Source of the DNA: Aquilaria yunnanensis
Taxonomy: Eukaryota; Streptophyta; Magnoliopsida; Malvales; Thymelaeaceae
Assembly (NCBI GenBank): GCA_039654915.1
Contig: CM077593.1
Span: 80,890,501-80,954,500 of the forward strand
Direction of reading: 5' to 3'
Length of the DNA: 64,000 nucleotides
In this document: positions 1-10,900 of the stretch, one piece after another
Numbering within the stretch: the stretch's first letter is position 1
Layout: every line of letters begins with the position of its first letter
Made by a program: the position numbers and the translations under genes
The notes under the pieces: generated by a model
Database searches by the model: none
What the model was told of the DNA's origin: nothing
The model's input: the letters and a program-made list of their open reading frames with translations, nothing else

Positions 1-300
1 AGATAATTTTTTAAAAATTTATCATTTTTATTACTTTTTTTATATTTATTTTCTTTTTTTAGTTTAATCACTTTTTTTGAAAAATATTTCAATTTTTTAA
101 TTTTTTGTATCTTTTTTTTATTTAATCATTTTTTAAAATTATTTATTACATTTTATAATTATTTATCACTTTTTTTATATTTAATAGATTTTTAAAAAAT
201 ATTACCAATTTTTTTAACATTTATCACTTTTTTAAATTTCATCACTTTTTTTTTATATTAAAAAAATATTTATTATATTTTTAAATTTTTTATCACTTTT
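1..300. repeat. AT-rich degenerate tandem repeat
   Basis: Nearly pure A/T sequence in which the word TTTATCACTTTTTT or a close variant recurs irregularly (near 15, 65, 125, 160, 225, 240 and 290). It reads as a decayed tandem array with a unit of very roughly 50-60 bp, cut by the window edge. No coding potential. Confidence 0.5.
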
Positions 301-633
301 TTCTTTTCCTCCCTCACCTGTCACCCCAGTCAGGCGGTTTGCGTTTTCTTCGCTAACTAAAGATCAACGGTTAAGATCGAGGGGGCATGGTTACCCCATT
401 TTCAAGGGTGGGTATTGTAGAAAGCTCCATCTTTTTGCTTCACTGCTTGCTAGAATTTGAAACCAAATTGTTACCAGATTTCGTTTGCCAATTGTAAGGC
501 GCTGCGAATGACGGTATACGAGATATTTGGTCAAACATGGGCTTTGAGTTGGATTAGTAGTCCACGCAGAACCAAAATGGATTATATTTCTCACAGCTCT
601 CATGAACTTTAGGTAACTCTATTTAAAAACTTG

Positions 634-742
634 AAGATGACCGGCCACAGATGTGACCAACACACATGGACCGTCAATCGCTATGGGAGACACAGCAATG
701 GACGATCCATGTATGTCAGTTATGTCTGTGGCCTGTCATCTT
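634..742. repeat. Imperfect inverted repeat / long hairpin
   Basis: Two 42-nt arms (634-675 and 701-742) are inverted complements with about 8 mismatches, around a 25-nt loop. The left arm begins AAGATGACCGGCCACAGA and the right arm ends TCTGTGGCCTGTCATCTT. Several of the mismatches would be G-U pairs in RNA read on the plus strand. It could be a small fold-back element or the stem of a non-coding RNA; the sequence does not decide between them. The flanks (301-633, 743-1236) show nothing further that I can support. Confidence 0.6.
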
Positions 743-1597
743 ATTATAACCCTACTCTATTGGACATCCATGGCATGATTGCTAACTTTCTGCTGTAATT
801 GTAGAGTACTTGTTTCCAAGCTACCCAGCCAGCTCATGACTTGTCTTCTAGCATGCAACGAAAGGGGGAAAAAAAACACCCTTTACCCTTTCCTAATTTC
901 GTATTCAGCTTCTTTTTAATTTCACATTTTCTTAACTCTGATCTCTTATACTCGGTATTTTCATGCACGCGCAAAGATTAAAAAAAAGGGGTAGAATTGC
1001 CCAATTCATGAAAAAAATTGGATACCCTAAAAGGTAGAAGCCTTGTCCTCCACATCTTGGTAGAATGGCTAAAGGCATGACATTGTAGAACTCCAACCTC
1101 TCTTACTCCCTATATTATATCATAAATAGTTGGTTCGGTTGATCTTTAGATCTCGAAAAAATTGACATACCGTCCTCCATCCGTCTCCTTTTAATTTACC
1201 CTTTTATGTTTTTTTTTTTGTCATTAACGCTTGACATGAATATATTTATATTAATATGTATTATAAAAAATTCTTAAAAATTATATTTAGAAACTATAAT
1301 CTTTAAATTTTCATTTTTATATAAAATTTTAATATTTTTATGATAAATTTTTAAAGAAATAAAATTAAAAATTAATTACTGTGAATAGTAGAAGATACAA
1401 CTTTTGTGAGACATGAGGAATATGTATAATTGTATATTTTTCCCTTGTATACTCATAATGATGCTTCTGAGTATAAAAAAAATATAAGCCTCAATGCCTA
1501 TTTAGTCTAAAGATTGGCTTTGGTTAGGTTTAATATCATTCAAATTATGAGCTAAGCAGTTCTAAATTTTCAAACCAAAAGTATGTATCAAGCAAAA

Positions 1598-1745
1598 GGG
1601 TAAAATTCATTTGTAGTCTCTACCCTTTTGCCTTATCCTAAATGGGCCCTTAACCTTCATTTTCTCATCTTAAAGACCCTAATCTTTTAGAGTTTCTTTC
1701 TTAAATAGATGAACAGAACTTATATCAATCTTGTCCCTAAAGTCC
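1598..1745 (+). mobile_element. Solitary MULE-type end (copy 1)
   Basis: AGGGTAAAATTCATTTGTAG followed by TCTC and, further on, TTCATTTTCTCATCTTAAAG is closely related to the left terminal inverted repeat of the Pack-MULE at 11748. No matching right end was found nearby, so this looks like an orphan end embedded in the duplicated LINE unit. Confidence 0.55.
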
Positions 1746-1864
1746 AACATCTTGAAACTATTCATGATTATCATATGATTAGCTTATGCAACACAACCTA
1801 CAAAATTACGTTAAAGCGACGGCTCATTGTCTAGAGCTTCTCATGAATAGGTTGGTTTTAGATT

Positions 1865-2470
1865 TTTAGAATGCATTTATTTTGAGGCAGGCTATTCAAG
1901 ACAATATCATTATTGCCCAATAGATGTTTCAAGCCATTAAATCTACTAGCAAGTATAAGGGCCGCAAGGGTTGTAAACCAGCCTTGAAGTTAGACATGAA
2001 AAAGGTGTACAATAAGCTACATTGGAGTTTTATCATAATGGTCCTCCAAGAAATGAATTTCATTGAGCACAAGATTAACATCATCATGCAGTGAGTTAGT
2101 AAGGTCCTTTATTCAGTCCTAATCAATGGAAGTCCCATAGACTGTTTAAGCCAAAACGAGGTATCAGATAGGATGATCCTCTCTTTCCATGTCTATTCAT
2201 TCTTTGCAATAAAGTTTTTTCATGCTTTCGGTCACATCAGCAATCTAGATGTCTTATTCTAGTCTTTAAACCTTACATTGGAGGTTTTAGCATCAATCAT
2301 TTGCTATTTACCAATGATTGCCTTATTTTTTATCGCTCGGGCTTTCTATCTACACATGCTTTGAAGAACTCCCTAGACCAATACCAGAAAGTAACTGACT
2401 AAGAAATCAATTTTCAGAAATTAGAATGGTGGTTTAGTAAAAATATTCCCATGAGATTCATTCACCTTTT
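1865..2470 (+). pseudogene. LINE reverse transcriptase fragment, copy 1
   Basis: Broken plant L1-type reverse transcriptase. Translated in shifting frames it gives IRQAIQDNIIIAQ, then KLDMKKVYNKLHWSFI, which corresponds to the usual KLDMxKAYDxxxWxFL block, then VLYSVLINGSP and, in another frame, LLFTNDCLIFYRSGF, which occupies the place of the catalytic FADD box and has lost its first acidic residue. There are several stops and at least one frameshift, so it cannot be active. It ends where the tandem duplication restarts. Confidence 0.8.
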
Positions 2471-2837
2471 TTGGAAGATTTATATTTATATTAATGTATA
2501 CTATTAAAAATTCTTAAAAATTATACTTAGAAACCATAATCTTTAAATTTTTATTTTTATATAAAATTGTAATATTTTTATGATAAATTTTTAAAGAAAT
2601 AAAATTACAAATTAATTACTGTGAATAGTAGAAAATACAACTTTTGTTAGACATGACGAATATGCATAATTGTATATTTTTCCCTTGTATACTTATAATG
2701 ATGCTTCTGAGTATACAAAAAATATAAGCCTCAATGCTTATTTAGTCTAAAGATCAACTTTTGTTAGGTTTAATATCATTCAAATTATGAGCTAAGCAGT
2801 TTTAAATTTTCAAACCAAAAGTATATATCAAGCAAAA

Positions 2838-2985
2838 GGGTAAAATTCATTTGTAGTCTCTAACCTTTTTGCCTTATCCTAAATGGGCCCTTAACCTTCA
2901 TTTTCTCATCTTAAAGTCCCTAATCTTTTAGAGTTTCTTTCTTAAAGAGATGAACAAAACTTATATCAATCTTGTTCCTAAAGTC
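2838..2985 (+). mobile_element. Solitary MULE-type end (copy 2)
   Basis: Second copy of the orphan terminal repeat seen at 1598, present because the surrounding 1.24-kb unit was duplicated in tandem. Again there is no partner end in inverted orientation nearby. Confidence 0.5.
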
Positions 2986-3104
2986 CAACATCTTGAAACT
3001 ATTCATGATTATCATATGATTAGCTTATGCAACACGACCTACAAAATTACATTAAAGTGATTGGCTCATCGTCTAAAGCCTCTCATGAATAGGTTGGTTT
3101 TAGA

Positions 3105-4240
3105 TTTTCAAAATGCATTCATTTTGAGGCAGGCTATTCAAGACAATATCATTATTGCCCAGTAGATGTTTGAGGCCATTAAATCTACCAACAAGTATAG
3201 GGTTCGCAGGGGTTATAAACCAACCTTGAAGTTAGACATTAAAAAGGCATACAATAAACTACATTGGAGTTTTATTAGAATGGTCCTCCAAGAAATGAAT
3301 TTCATTGAACACAAGGTTAACATCATCGTGCAGTGAGTTAGTAAGGTCCTTTATTCAGTCCTAATCAATGGAAGTCCCATAGACTGGTTAAGCCAAAATG
3401 AGGTATCGAACAGGATGATCCTTTCTTTCCATCTTAACCAATCAGGATGATCCCCTCTTTCAATACCTTTTTTTTTTTTTAACAGCAGCAAGAAAGAGAA
3501 TAGATTACTAAGACAAGAAAAACAAGGTTACAGACCTAGCAAGGAGCTAGCCCTAGAAACCTCACAAAGACACCCCACAGACCCTACAAACACCTGCTAC
3601 AGAATCTTTAGACAGTACACAACCCACCCCCCTTACAACCAATTCTGAACCGCCATTTTTGGATTAAAAAACCATTCAAACCAACTACAGCTAAGTTTTG
3701 GGCACCTGTTCCTAATCCATAGGTAGGACAAACTTTGAACTTGAAAGATCACCTGCCCGACTGATTTGCTACTATCTGCAAAGACTAAACTATTTCTTTT
3801 ATTCCAAATAGACCAAACCACAATGAAAGTTATAGCCTCCCAAACCTTCTGATGAGCCGTATTAAGGTAACCCAACTGATGACCAGCCAAAGCTTGCCTC
3901 ACGTTCCCTGCTGTCATTGCTTGAACATGCCACCACGAATAAACTGCTTTTTCCATACCTATTCATTCTATGCAGTGAAGCTTTTTCATGCTTTTTATCA
4001 CATCAGCAATCTAATGGTCTTATTCCAGTCTTTAAACCTTATATTGGAGGTCCTAACATCAATCATTCGCTATTTATTGACGATTGCCTTATTTTTTATC
4101 GCTCGGGCTTTCTATCTACACATGCTTTGAAGAACTCCCTAGACCAGTACCAGAAAGCAACTGACCAAGAAATCAATTTTTAGAAATTAGAATGGTGGTT
4201 TAGTAAAAATATTCCCATGAGATTCATTCACCTTTTTAGG
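3105..4240 (+). pseudogene. LINE reverse transcriptase fragment, copy 2 (interrupted)
   Basis: Second copy of the same reverse transcriptase piece (KLDIKKAYNKLHWSFI near 3233). It is split by the minus-strand LINE insertion at about 3469-3945. After the insertion it resumes with SLFIDDCLIFYRSGF near 4067; here the aspartate pair of the FADD-type box survives, as IDD. ORFs at 3852-4130 and 3917-4183 are pieces of it. Confidence 0.8.
3469..3945 (-). mobile_element. 5'-truncated LINE insertion on the minus strand
   Basis: Read on the minus strand this is the last 95 or so codons of a LINE ORF2, an approx. 160-bp 3' UTR and a poly-A tail (the T run at 3469-3480 on the plus strand). The ORF at 3633-3956 (minus) contains IVVWSIWNKRNSLVFAD, the segment after the zinc-binding region of plant LINE ORF2, and ends in a stop after FNPKMAVQNWL. 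Flanks read TTTCAATACCT on the left and TTTCCATACCT on the right, an 11-bp target duplication with one mismatch. 5' truncation, poly-A and target duplication together show target-primed insertion into the older LINE copy. It resembles the C-terminal part of the host LINE (TIWSIWLCQNSLVFSG near 5995), so both are probably of one family. Confidence 0.8.
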
Positions 4241-4284
4241 AAGATTCATTCATTCAGGGTTAGTATCTCAGTTTTGAAGAAATG

Positions 4285-6640
4285 GGTACAATAAACTACA
4301 TTGGAGTTTTATCATAATGGTCCTCCAAGAAATGAATTTCACTGAACACTGGATCAACCTCATCATGCAGTGAGTTAGTACAGTTTCTTACTGGCTCCTA
4401 ATTAATGGAAGCCTCACATAACGGTCTAAGCCAAAACGAGGCATCAAATAAGATGATCCTCTTTCTCCATACTTATTCATTCCTTGTAGTGAAGCTTTTT
4501 CCTACTTTCTATCATATCAACAATCTAATGGTCTTATTCTAGGCTTTAAACACAATATTAGAGGTCCCAACATCAATCATTTGCTATTTACTGAAAATTG
4601 CCTTGTTTTTTATTGCCCGGGCATTCTATCTATACATGCTTTAAAGAACTCCCTAAATAGTACCTGAAAGTATAAATCAATTTTCAGAAATTAGAATGGT
4701 GATTTAGTAAGAATATTCCCATGATATTCATTCTCCTTTTTAGGAAGATTCATCCATTCATAATTAGGATCTCAATTTCAAAGTACCTTGGAATCCCATT
4801 TGATTGTGACTTTTTGAAATCGGCCTCATTTGAGTTCTTAAGTGACAGAGTGGAATCTAAACTAGTTGCTTGGTGAGGGAAGCTTTTGAACCTTACATGA
4901 TGCCTAACTTTGATTCAAGCTTCGCTCTCTTCCCTCTCGATTTAGGTTATGTCCCTTTTCCACATCCCCGTTACAATAAGTGATAAAATTACCAAGTCAA
5001 TGGTTCAGGTTTTGGTGGAAAAGGTCAAAATAGAGGAATGAAATCCATTTTTAGAGTAGATTTCATTTGATGTTAATAAAGGGTACAAGCGGCCTAAGAA
5101 TTAGGGATCTTCGGTAGTTTAATCAAGCATTGTTGGCTAGAACTTTTTAGAGGATTATGCACAAGAATCCTAAATACTTAGTGAAAAGGGTTTTTTAATC
5201 TAAATATTGTCGAAGCAGATCCCTGTGGAAGGCTCATCTTGGAAGTAACCCAACTCTAATTTGTAGAAGTTTGGTTCTTGGGAAACAACTGCTTGAGCCT
5301 CATTTGCGCTGGACCATTAAGGATGGAAAATTTGTAGACATTTAGCATGATTATTGGCTACTAGGGTTCTTTCCTGCTAGACTTCATGAATGCATGTGTG
5401 ACATCCCTAGAAATCTGCAGTTAAAGAAGGCTGTTAACCTACTTCATCCAGTTTCTAAGGATTGTAATTTTTTAGTGCTTACTCTCTGTTCCTAGCGGAT
5501 ATTACTCAAACCATCATGTTTACTACTTGAAGAAGTATTTCAGGCAAGGACTGGCTAGTCTGGAAAGGGGCGAAAAATGAAATTTACACACAAAAAAAAA
5601 AGTTATGTTTCCTGTCAGCTTAGTAGGATCTCCCAAAATGGTACTGACCTTCCTGATCATTTGCCTATTGATTTTTTAAAGGACATGCAGGCTGTGCACA
5701 TCCCCTTAAGTTCAAAACTTTCATTTGGAAGTGTTGCATGGGTGTCGTTCTTACTAAGCTAGAATCATTTCAAAGGAATATCACTTTTACATCGATTTGC
5801 TAGAGATGGAAAAGTAAGAGGAAGACTTAGTCCACCTTTTCTTCAAGTGTAAGGATTTTCAATCAGTATGGGCACAGACTTTCTGATATCATGATGCCTA
5901 ACTAATAGGATTCTTTTAGTTTCTTATTTTAGATTATCTAGCACCAGTATTCAAAAGAGTCCATATAGAGAATTAACCTGATCTTAGTAACCATTTGGAG
6001 TATCTGGTTGTGCCAAAATTCTCTAGTTTTCTCAGGCGAGGCTAAGCCACTAGGTCAAATCATTATTGCAAAAGAAAACCTCCAGAATGACTATCAAGCA
6101 GCAAAAGCTTATAAATCCTTCTTGTTAAAGCTTCATCAACCGAACTCTCCGCAGAATATTATGATATTGGATAATTGAAACCTTTGAGATACTACATCCA
6201 TTTTTTTGGTTGATGGTGCTTGGTGCAACATGTTGGTGAATGGTGTTTCGGGATGGACCTATAAGCTTCCAGACGAAAGATATCTAAAACAATAGTGCAT
6301 TTTAGGCCGATGCCCTTTGGCCTTGTTTCCGGAGCTTTGGGCTATCTTGGCAGCCATGAGATTTGTTGTTGCAAACAATATATTGAATTGTACGATCTTA
6401 ACGAACTATTTGTATGAGTTTTTTCAGATTGCTAACTACTTGATAATTCAAATTAAGATTAGGGAAATGGTTATAAGGATTAGGGAACTGACTTCCTCTT
6501 TCCAACGGTTATCCTTAATCAAAATCTAATGGTAATCTATTAGGGTAGCCCATAGTTTGGCAACTAGCTATTTACTTTCTTCCCCTCCTTTGTAGTTGTT
6601 CTGTTTTTTCCCTTCCATTCTAGGAAACAAAAAAAAAACA
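4285..6640 (+). pseudogene. LINE ORF2 3' part: RT, zinc-binding region, RNase H
   Basis: Third copy of the reverse transcriptase piece, continuing into the 3' half of the element. Recognisable in shifting frames: ISKYLGIPFD near 4767 (the YLGVP motif after the RT palm), the region before the zinc finger at 5200-5560, a degraded zinc-binding segment at 5740-5900, VTIWSIWLCQNSLVF near 5990, and an RNase H domain at about 6170-6560 starting VDGAWCNMLVNGVSGW and including LFPELWAILAAMRFV and HSLATSYLL. The A run at about 6629-6638 probably marks the 3' end. Many stops and frameshifts; no activity expected. ORFs 5577-5762 and 6317-6529 are pieces of it. Confidence 0.8.
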
Positions 6641-7008
6641 TATAGTCCAAGGATGAATTATATAATTTACCATTTCAATTAGTCATGTGGTCATCACATT
6701 TTATGAAATATTCCCTAAGATAATTAAATATTTCGGCCATTAGTTTCACCAATGGCTAATTTGTCATTTTCACAATCACTGGTGACAAATACTCTTTTTT
6801 AAATGAAATGTGAATAATGGATTTAACTGCAAAAAATAACAATTGGTGATCTGTGTTGTAGTGGATACATTAGTGAGTTATTTAACCCTTTTGCCTTCAT
6901 ATTAAAAAGTTGTGATATTTTAAGGCATTACAAAATTAAAAAAAAAATGTGCTGATGAATTTAGGATGGATGGAGAATCAATAATATTATAAACAACTTA
7001 TTATATGC
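6641..7008. other. Intergenic stretch, nothing recognised
   Basis: AT-rich sequence between the LINE 3' end and the CACTA element. I see no coding potential or repeat structure that I can name. Confidence 0.5.
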
Positions 7009-7555
7009 TACCACTACAACACAGATGCAAAACTGCGACTGAAAGTTTAGTCGCGATATCGCCCAAAAGCGACTACTTCGTGACTGTGGATAACAGTCAC
7101 ATTTTTTCAAGCCGCAATTTTTTCGTGATTGAATCTTGACTACTGAAAGCAACTAAAACTTTCTATCAAGAATCAATTGAAAATATTATAAGCTACTTTG
7201 AACCTTGTGACTGACTACTTCAATTGCAAGGTTAGCGACAACCACAGTCAGTCGCTATATTAGCACTTTTATCTTTTAAATAAAATATGTTAATATTTAA
7301 TATTATTAATATTTAATTAATATTATTTAATTTAACTAGGTATTTATTTCACCTTTTATTTAATTGAAAGTTACATTAAATCAGTATGAATGTTAACTTA
7401 TTTTAATTATTAGTAACAAAATAATCAAATAATGAAATTTAAATTTAAATAAAATATATTTATATTAATATAAAAGTCAACATATATAACTAAACATAAA
7501 ATTTAAAAAGTCACAAAATTCATAATTCATAATTCAAAAAATTTAAAACTCAGAT

Positions 7556-7900
7556 CTAGAGGCGAATGAGGTGAAGGAGGCCGAAGGCGAGGCAGAGAAA
7601 ACAAAGGCAATGGTGGCGAGGTTGAGACGGATGTGACAGCAATGAGGTCAAGACTGAGGCGATGACATCAAGGCCAAGGCCAAGGCGGAGGAGACAAGGC
7701 AACCGTTGCGAGGCCGAGGCTAAGGCGAAGGCAGTGAGGCCGAGGAGACTCGGTGACAACAGCGATGACAAATGGCGAACCGGCAAGGTGAATGGACGGT
7801 TGAGGAAGATGAAAGATGAGAGTGAGAGACGAGAGTGATATGGGAGCTAGAAGGTTGAAAGAGATGAAAGACGGAGATGAGAGTGAGTGATGAGAGTGTT
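7556..7900. other. Purine-rich, GC-richer block inside the CACTA element
   Basis: Repetitive GAGGCCGAAGGCGAGG-like sequence, much richer in G than its surroundings. It opens a 76-aa frame on the minus strand and a Glu/Ala/Arg-rich one on the plus strand, but the composition is simple-repeat-like and no domain is seen. It may be an amplified scrap of a captured gene; I would not call it coding. Confidence 0.4.
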
Positions 7901-8175
7901 ATGTTTGAAATGGGTGAGACAACCAGGTAAAGAAGAAGAGAAGTAGAAAAGAAGTAGCTGGAGCGATTGAACTCTGACTGTAACCTAACTGAGCCTCTTT
8001 TTATTTCAACTGTTTAGCGACTAAACTCTGACTACAATTCGATTGAACCTCGACTGACAAATTTAGTTGCAAAAGCCAGATCAATACAATTGCCCCATAC
8101 ATGAGTGTAATAGAAATTCAGTTGCTATGTTCAAATTTTTTCTAGTTTTTTTACTTTATATTTTCATAGATACAA

Positions 8176-8182
<7 letters not shown>

Positions 8183-8211
<29 letters not shown>
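8183..8211 (+). repeat. (TG)n microsatellite
   Basis: About 14 uninterrupted TG units inside the CACTA element, in an AT-rich context. Confidence 0.95.
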
Positions 8212-8213
<2 letters not shown>

Positions 8214-8382
8214 ATACACGAATATAATTACATATGTGGTACAATCATAAATATATATATGTTCATGAAATTTTCTCCATATAGATAATTTCAAAAATTA
8301 AAATTAATAAAGAAATTATATCATATACAGGGAAGTATAAACCATAAGAACAATTCTTATATATTAATAATTAATTAGACTC

Positions 8383-10130
8383 TAAACATGCAAACCCTAA
8401 ATTAACCTTTAAACCCTAAATTAAACCTTAAGACCTAAAACCCTAAGCCCCCTAAGACCCTAAAACCCTAAACCCTAACTTTATATCCCTAAATTATAAA
8501 CCTTAAACCTAATTATATACCATTAACCCTAATGTTTAAACCCTAGATACAAACCCTAAAACCCTAAATCCTAAATTAAACCCTAATACCTAACACCCTA
8601 AACATTAATTCTATATCCCTTAACTCTAAGACCCAAACATTAAACTATATTTATATATATCCCTAAATCTTAAACCGTGAACCTAATATACCATTAACCC
8701 TAAGCCTTAAAACCTTAAAAAAAATACTAAACCTTAAAAAAAACCCCAATATATATATCCCTAAACTCTAAAAAAACTCTAAACCCTAAATTGTAAAACC
8801 CTAAACCCTCTAAGGATTGTTTAATTAGGGTTTAGTATTTGTATTTAGAGTTTAGGGTTTAATTATGGTTTGTATTGAGGGTTTAGGTTTTAGGGTTAAT
8901 AGCGGTTAGGTTTAGGGTCTAATTAATAAGGTTTGTATTTAAGATTTAATTAGAGTTAGGTTTTAATTAGGGTTTATATATAGGGTTTAAGGTTTAATTA
9001 GGGTTTAGAAAACCCCAAAACCCTAACAACATACATACACAAAAACCTCAAACCCTAAATCGTAAACCATAATTAAACCCTAAACTCTAATTCTTTACCC
9101 CTAAACCCCAAACACTTAAAAAAAACCCTAATTAAAACCTAAACCCTAATTAAACCCTAAATCCTAAATTCTAAATACAAGCCTTATTGATTAAACCCTA
9201 AACCCTAACCCTAACTACCATTAATCCTAAACTCTAAACCTTAAATATAAACCCTAATTAAACCCTAAACCTTAAATACAAATCCTAATTAAAACCTAAA
9301 CACTGATTCCTAAACCCTAAACCCTAAATACAAATCCTATTAATTAAACCCTAAACACTAACCTTAACTACTATTAATCTTAAACTCTAAACCTAAATAC
9401 AAACCCTAAACCCTAAATCCTAATTATACCATAAACCCTAAATACAATCCTTAATTAGAACCTAAATCCTAATTAAACCCTAAACCCTAAATAGAAACCC
9501 TATTAATTAAACCCTAAACCTAACTACCGTTAACCTTAAAACCTAAACCCTAAATACAAAGCCTAATTAAACCCTAAACCTTTCACGAACCCTAAACCCT
9601 AATTAAACCCAAAACCCTAAATACAAACCTTAATTAAACCCTAAATGCTAAACCTAATTTATACCATTAACCCTAAATCTTAAACCCTAAACTTAATCTA
9701 TATATACCATTAACCCTAAATCCTAAACCCTAAATGCAAATCCCATACCCTAAATTTAAATACCCTAATACTTAATTAAATACCCTTAAACCATCTTAAT
9801 TCTATACATATCCCTAAACCCTAAAAGAATTCTCAAACCCTATTTAATCATAAAAAAGCTCTAAATTAATCCTATAATAAATCCCAAAACCCTAATATTA
9901 AATTGATTCAATTAATACCTCTAACTGTATACTAATTTCAAACCCTAAACCTTAAAGAAAAATATCAAACCCTAAATTTATGTCCAATACCCTTAATCTC
10001 TTAAAAAATCCTGAATCTTAATACTAAATCCCAAAATCTTTAAAAAAAAATCCAAACCCTAAAACAAAAAAAAAATTCCTAATACACATATCCTAAACTC
10101 CAAAAAAATCTAAACCCTAAAAAGGCAAAA
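8383..10130. repeat. Degenerate telomere-like (CCCTAAA)n array
   Basis: About 1.7 kb dominated by CCCTAAA, the plant-type telomere unit, and variants such as AACCCTAATTAA, CCTAAATAC and AACCTAAACC. 8383-8815 is in CCCTAAA orientation, about 8820-9010 flips to TTTAGGG, and from about 9010 on it is CCCTAAA again, fading past 9850. AT-rich linkers (AATTAA, AATACA) recur between units, so a composite unit has probably been amplified. It lies wholly between the CACTA terminal inverted repeats, so it is an interstitial array carried by the transposon and not a chromosome end. Confidence 0.85.
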
Positions 10131-10547
10131 CTTCTAAATTAACTTAGCCATTAAGAAGGAAACTAAGGTAAATTGGACATCTAAAAAAGCAACTTAAAGG
10201 CGACTGCAGCCAAATCTCTTAAACATTTTCGACTGAAAGGTGACTAATATTTCTACGATTGAAACTTTTAGTCGCCTATCAGTTGCAATAAAAAGTGAAC
10301 CTTTTAAGTTCTGATTGATTAGCAATTGAAACACCTAGCAACTGACTTTCAGTTGCGATTTTGCATTCGTTTTGTAGTGTACTATGATTCTGTTTTTCTT
10401 TGAATATTTTCATTCTAGTTTCCACAATACAATGAATAAGCAATAATCCAAAAAATTTTAATCAATTATCATCCCGAATTCCCAACCACAAGTGATGATG
10501 CACAACCATACTTTTTAAACTCATTAGTTGAAAAATAAAATAATAAA

Positions 10548-10900
10548 GGGTAAACTTCACCTATCATCCCTAAACTATATCCCATATTACTTAATCATCC
10601 TCAAATTATTAAGTGTTGTATCAATGGTCCTTAAACGATTTAATTGTTACCGTCTAATCATGTTGTCGATCACGGTCATTAAGTATGAACGAAAAAATAA
10701 TGTGGTTGCTAATGTGGCTTTGAAAACTTGTGTGGCTACTGATGTAACGTCACTTTTCCGTTCATCCTTAATGGTCTGATGGACAGCAGCACAATACAAA
10801 AACAATTAAATAATTTAAAGACGATTGGTGCAACATTTAATGATTTCAGGATGATTAACGAATATAAAATATAGTTTAAGAACAACAGATGAAATTTATC
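10548..10900. mobile_element. Long-TIR MITE (MULE-like), 353 bp
   Basis: The two halves are inverted copies over about 115 bp: the left begins GGGTAAACTTCACCTATC and the right, inverted, begins GATAAATTTCATCTGTTG, then both continue TTAAACTATAT or CTAAACTATAT, TTAATCATCCT and TTAATTGTT. The flanks are TAATAA-rich, so the target duplication is ambiguous. Long inverted repeats beginning GGGTAAA resemble the MULE ends elsewhere in this window. The small ORFs on both strands are by-products of the palindrome. Confidence 0.75.

Larger units (their letters stand above)
1237..4240 (+). repeat. Large tandem duplication, unit about 1.24 kb
   Basis: The block from about 1237 to 2476 is repeated from about 2477, with an offset of 1240 (for example TTCTTAAAAATTATA at 1271 and 2511). 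Each unit holds an AT-rich stretch, a MULE-type end and part of a LINE reverse transcriptase. Copy 2 is interrupted by another insertion (about 3469-3945) and then resumes to about 4240. A third, partial copy of the reverse transcriptase part follows from about 4285. Confidence 0.8.
7012..10379. mobile_element. Non-autonomous CACTA element, 3.37 kb
   Basis: The left end reads CACTACAACACAGATGCAAA and the right end, inverted, reads CACTACAAAACGAATGCAAA; similarity continues for about 42 bp (GCGACTGAAAGT versus GCAACTGAAAGT). TAC directly flanks both sides (7009-7011 and 10380-10382), the 3-bp target duplication typical of the superfamily. Subterminal regions (7040-7260 and 10195-10370, with an extra block at 7960-8110) carry many copies of AGTCGC, GCGACT and AGTTGC in both orientations, like the transposase-binding repeats of CACTA ends. 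There is no transposase frame. The interior holds a GC-richer purine-rich block (7556-7900), a TG microsatellite and a long telomere-like array. Confidence 0.85.

Noticed and set aside
391..603. 70-codon minus-strand frame
   Set aside because: No domain, no codon bias visible, sits in non-coding sequence next to a hairpin; chance ORF.
7556..7786. 76-codon minus-strand frame, Leu/Ser-rich
   Set aside because: Product of a purine-rich repeat inside the CACTA element; low complexity and no motif.
8067..8288. 73-codon frame over the TG microsatellite
   Set aside because: Val/Cys run translated from TGTGTG; not coding. The same holds for 15246-15507.
8383..10130. True telomere or chromosome end
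   Set aside because: Repeats are degenerate, change orientation, and are enclosed by CACTA terminal repeats with a target duplication.
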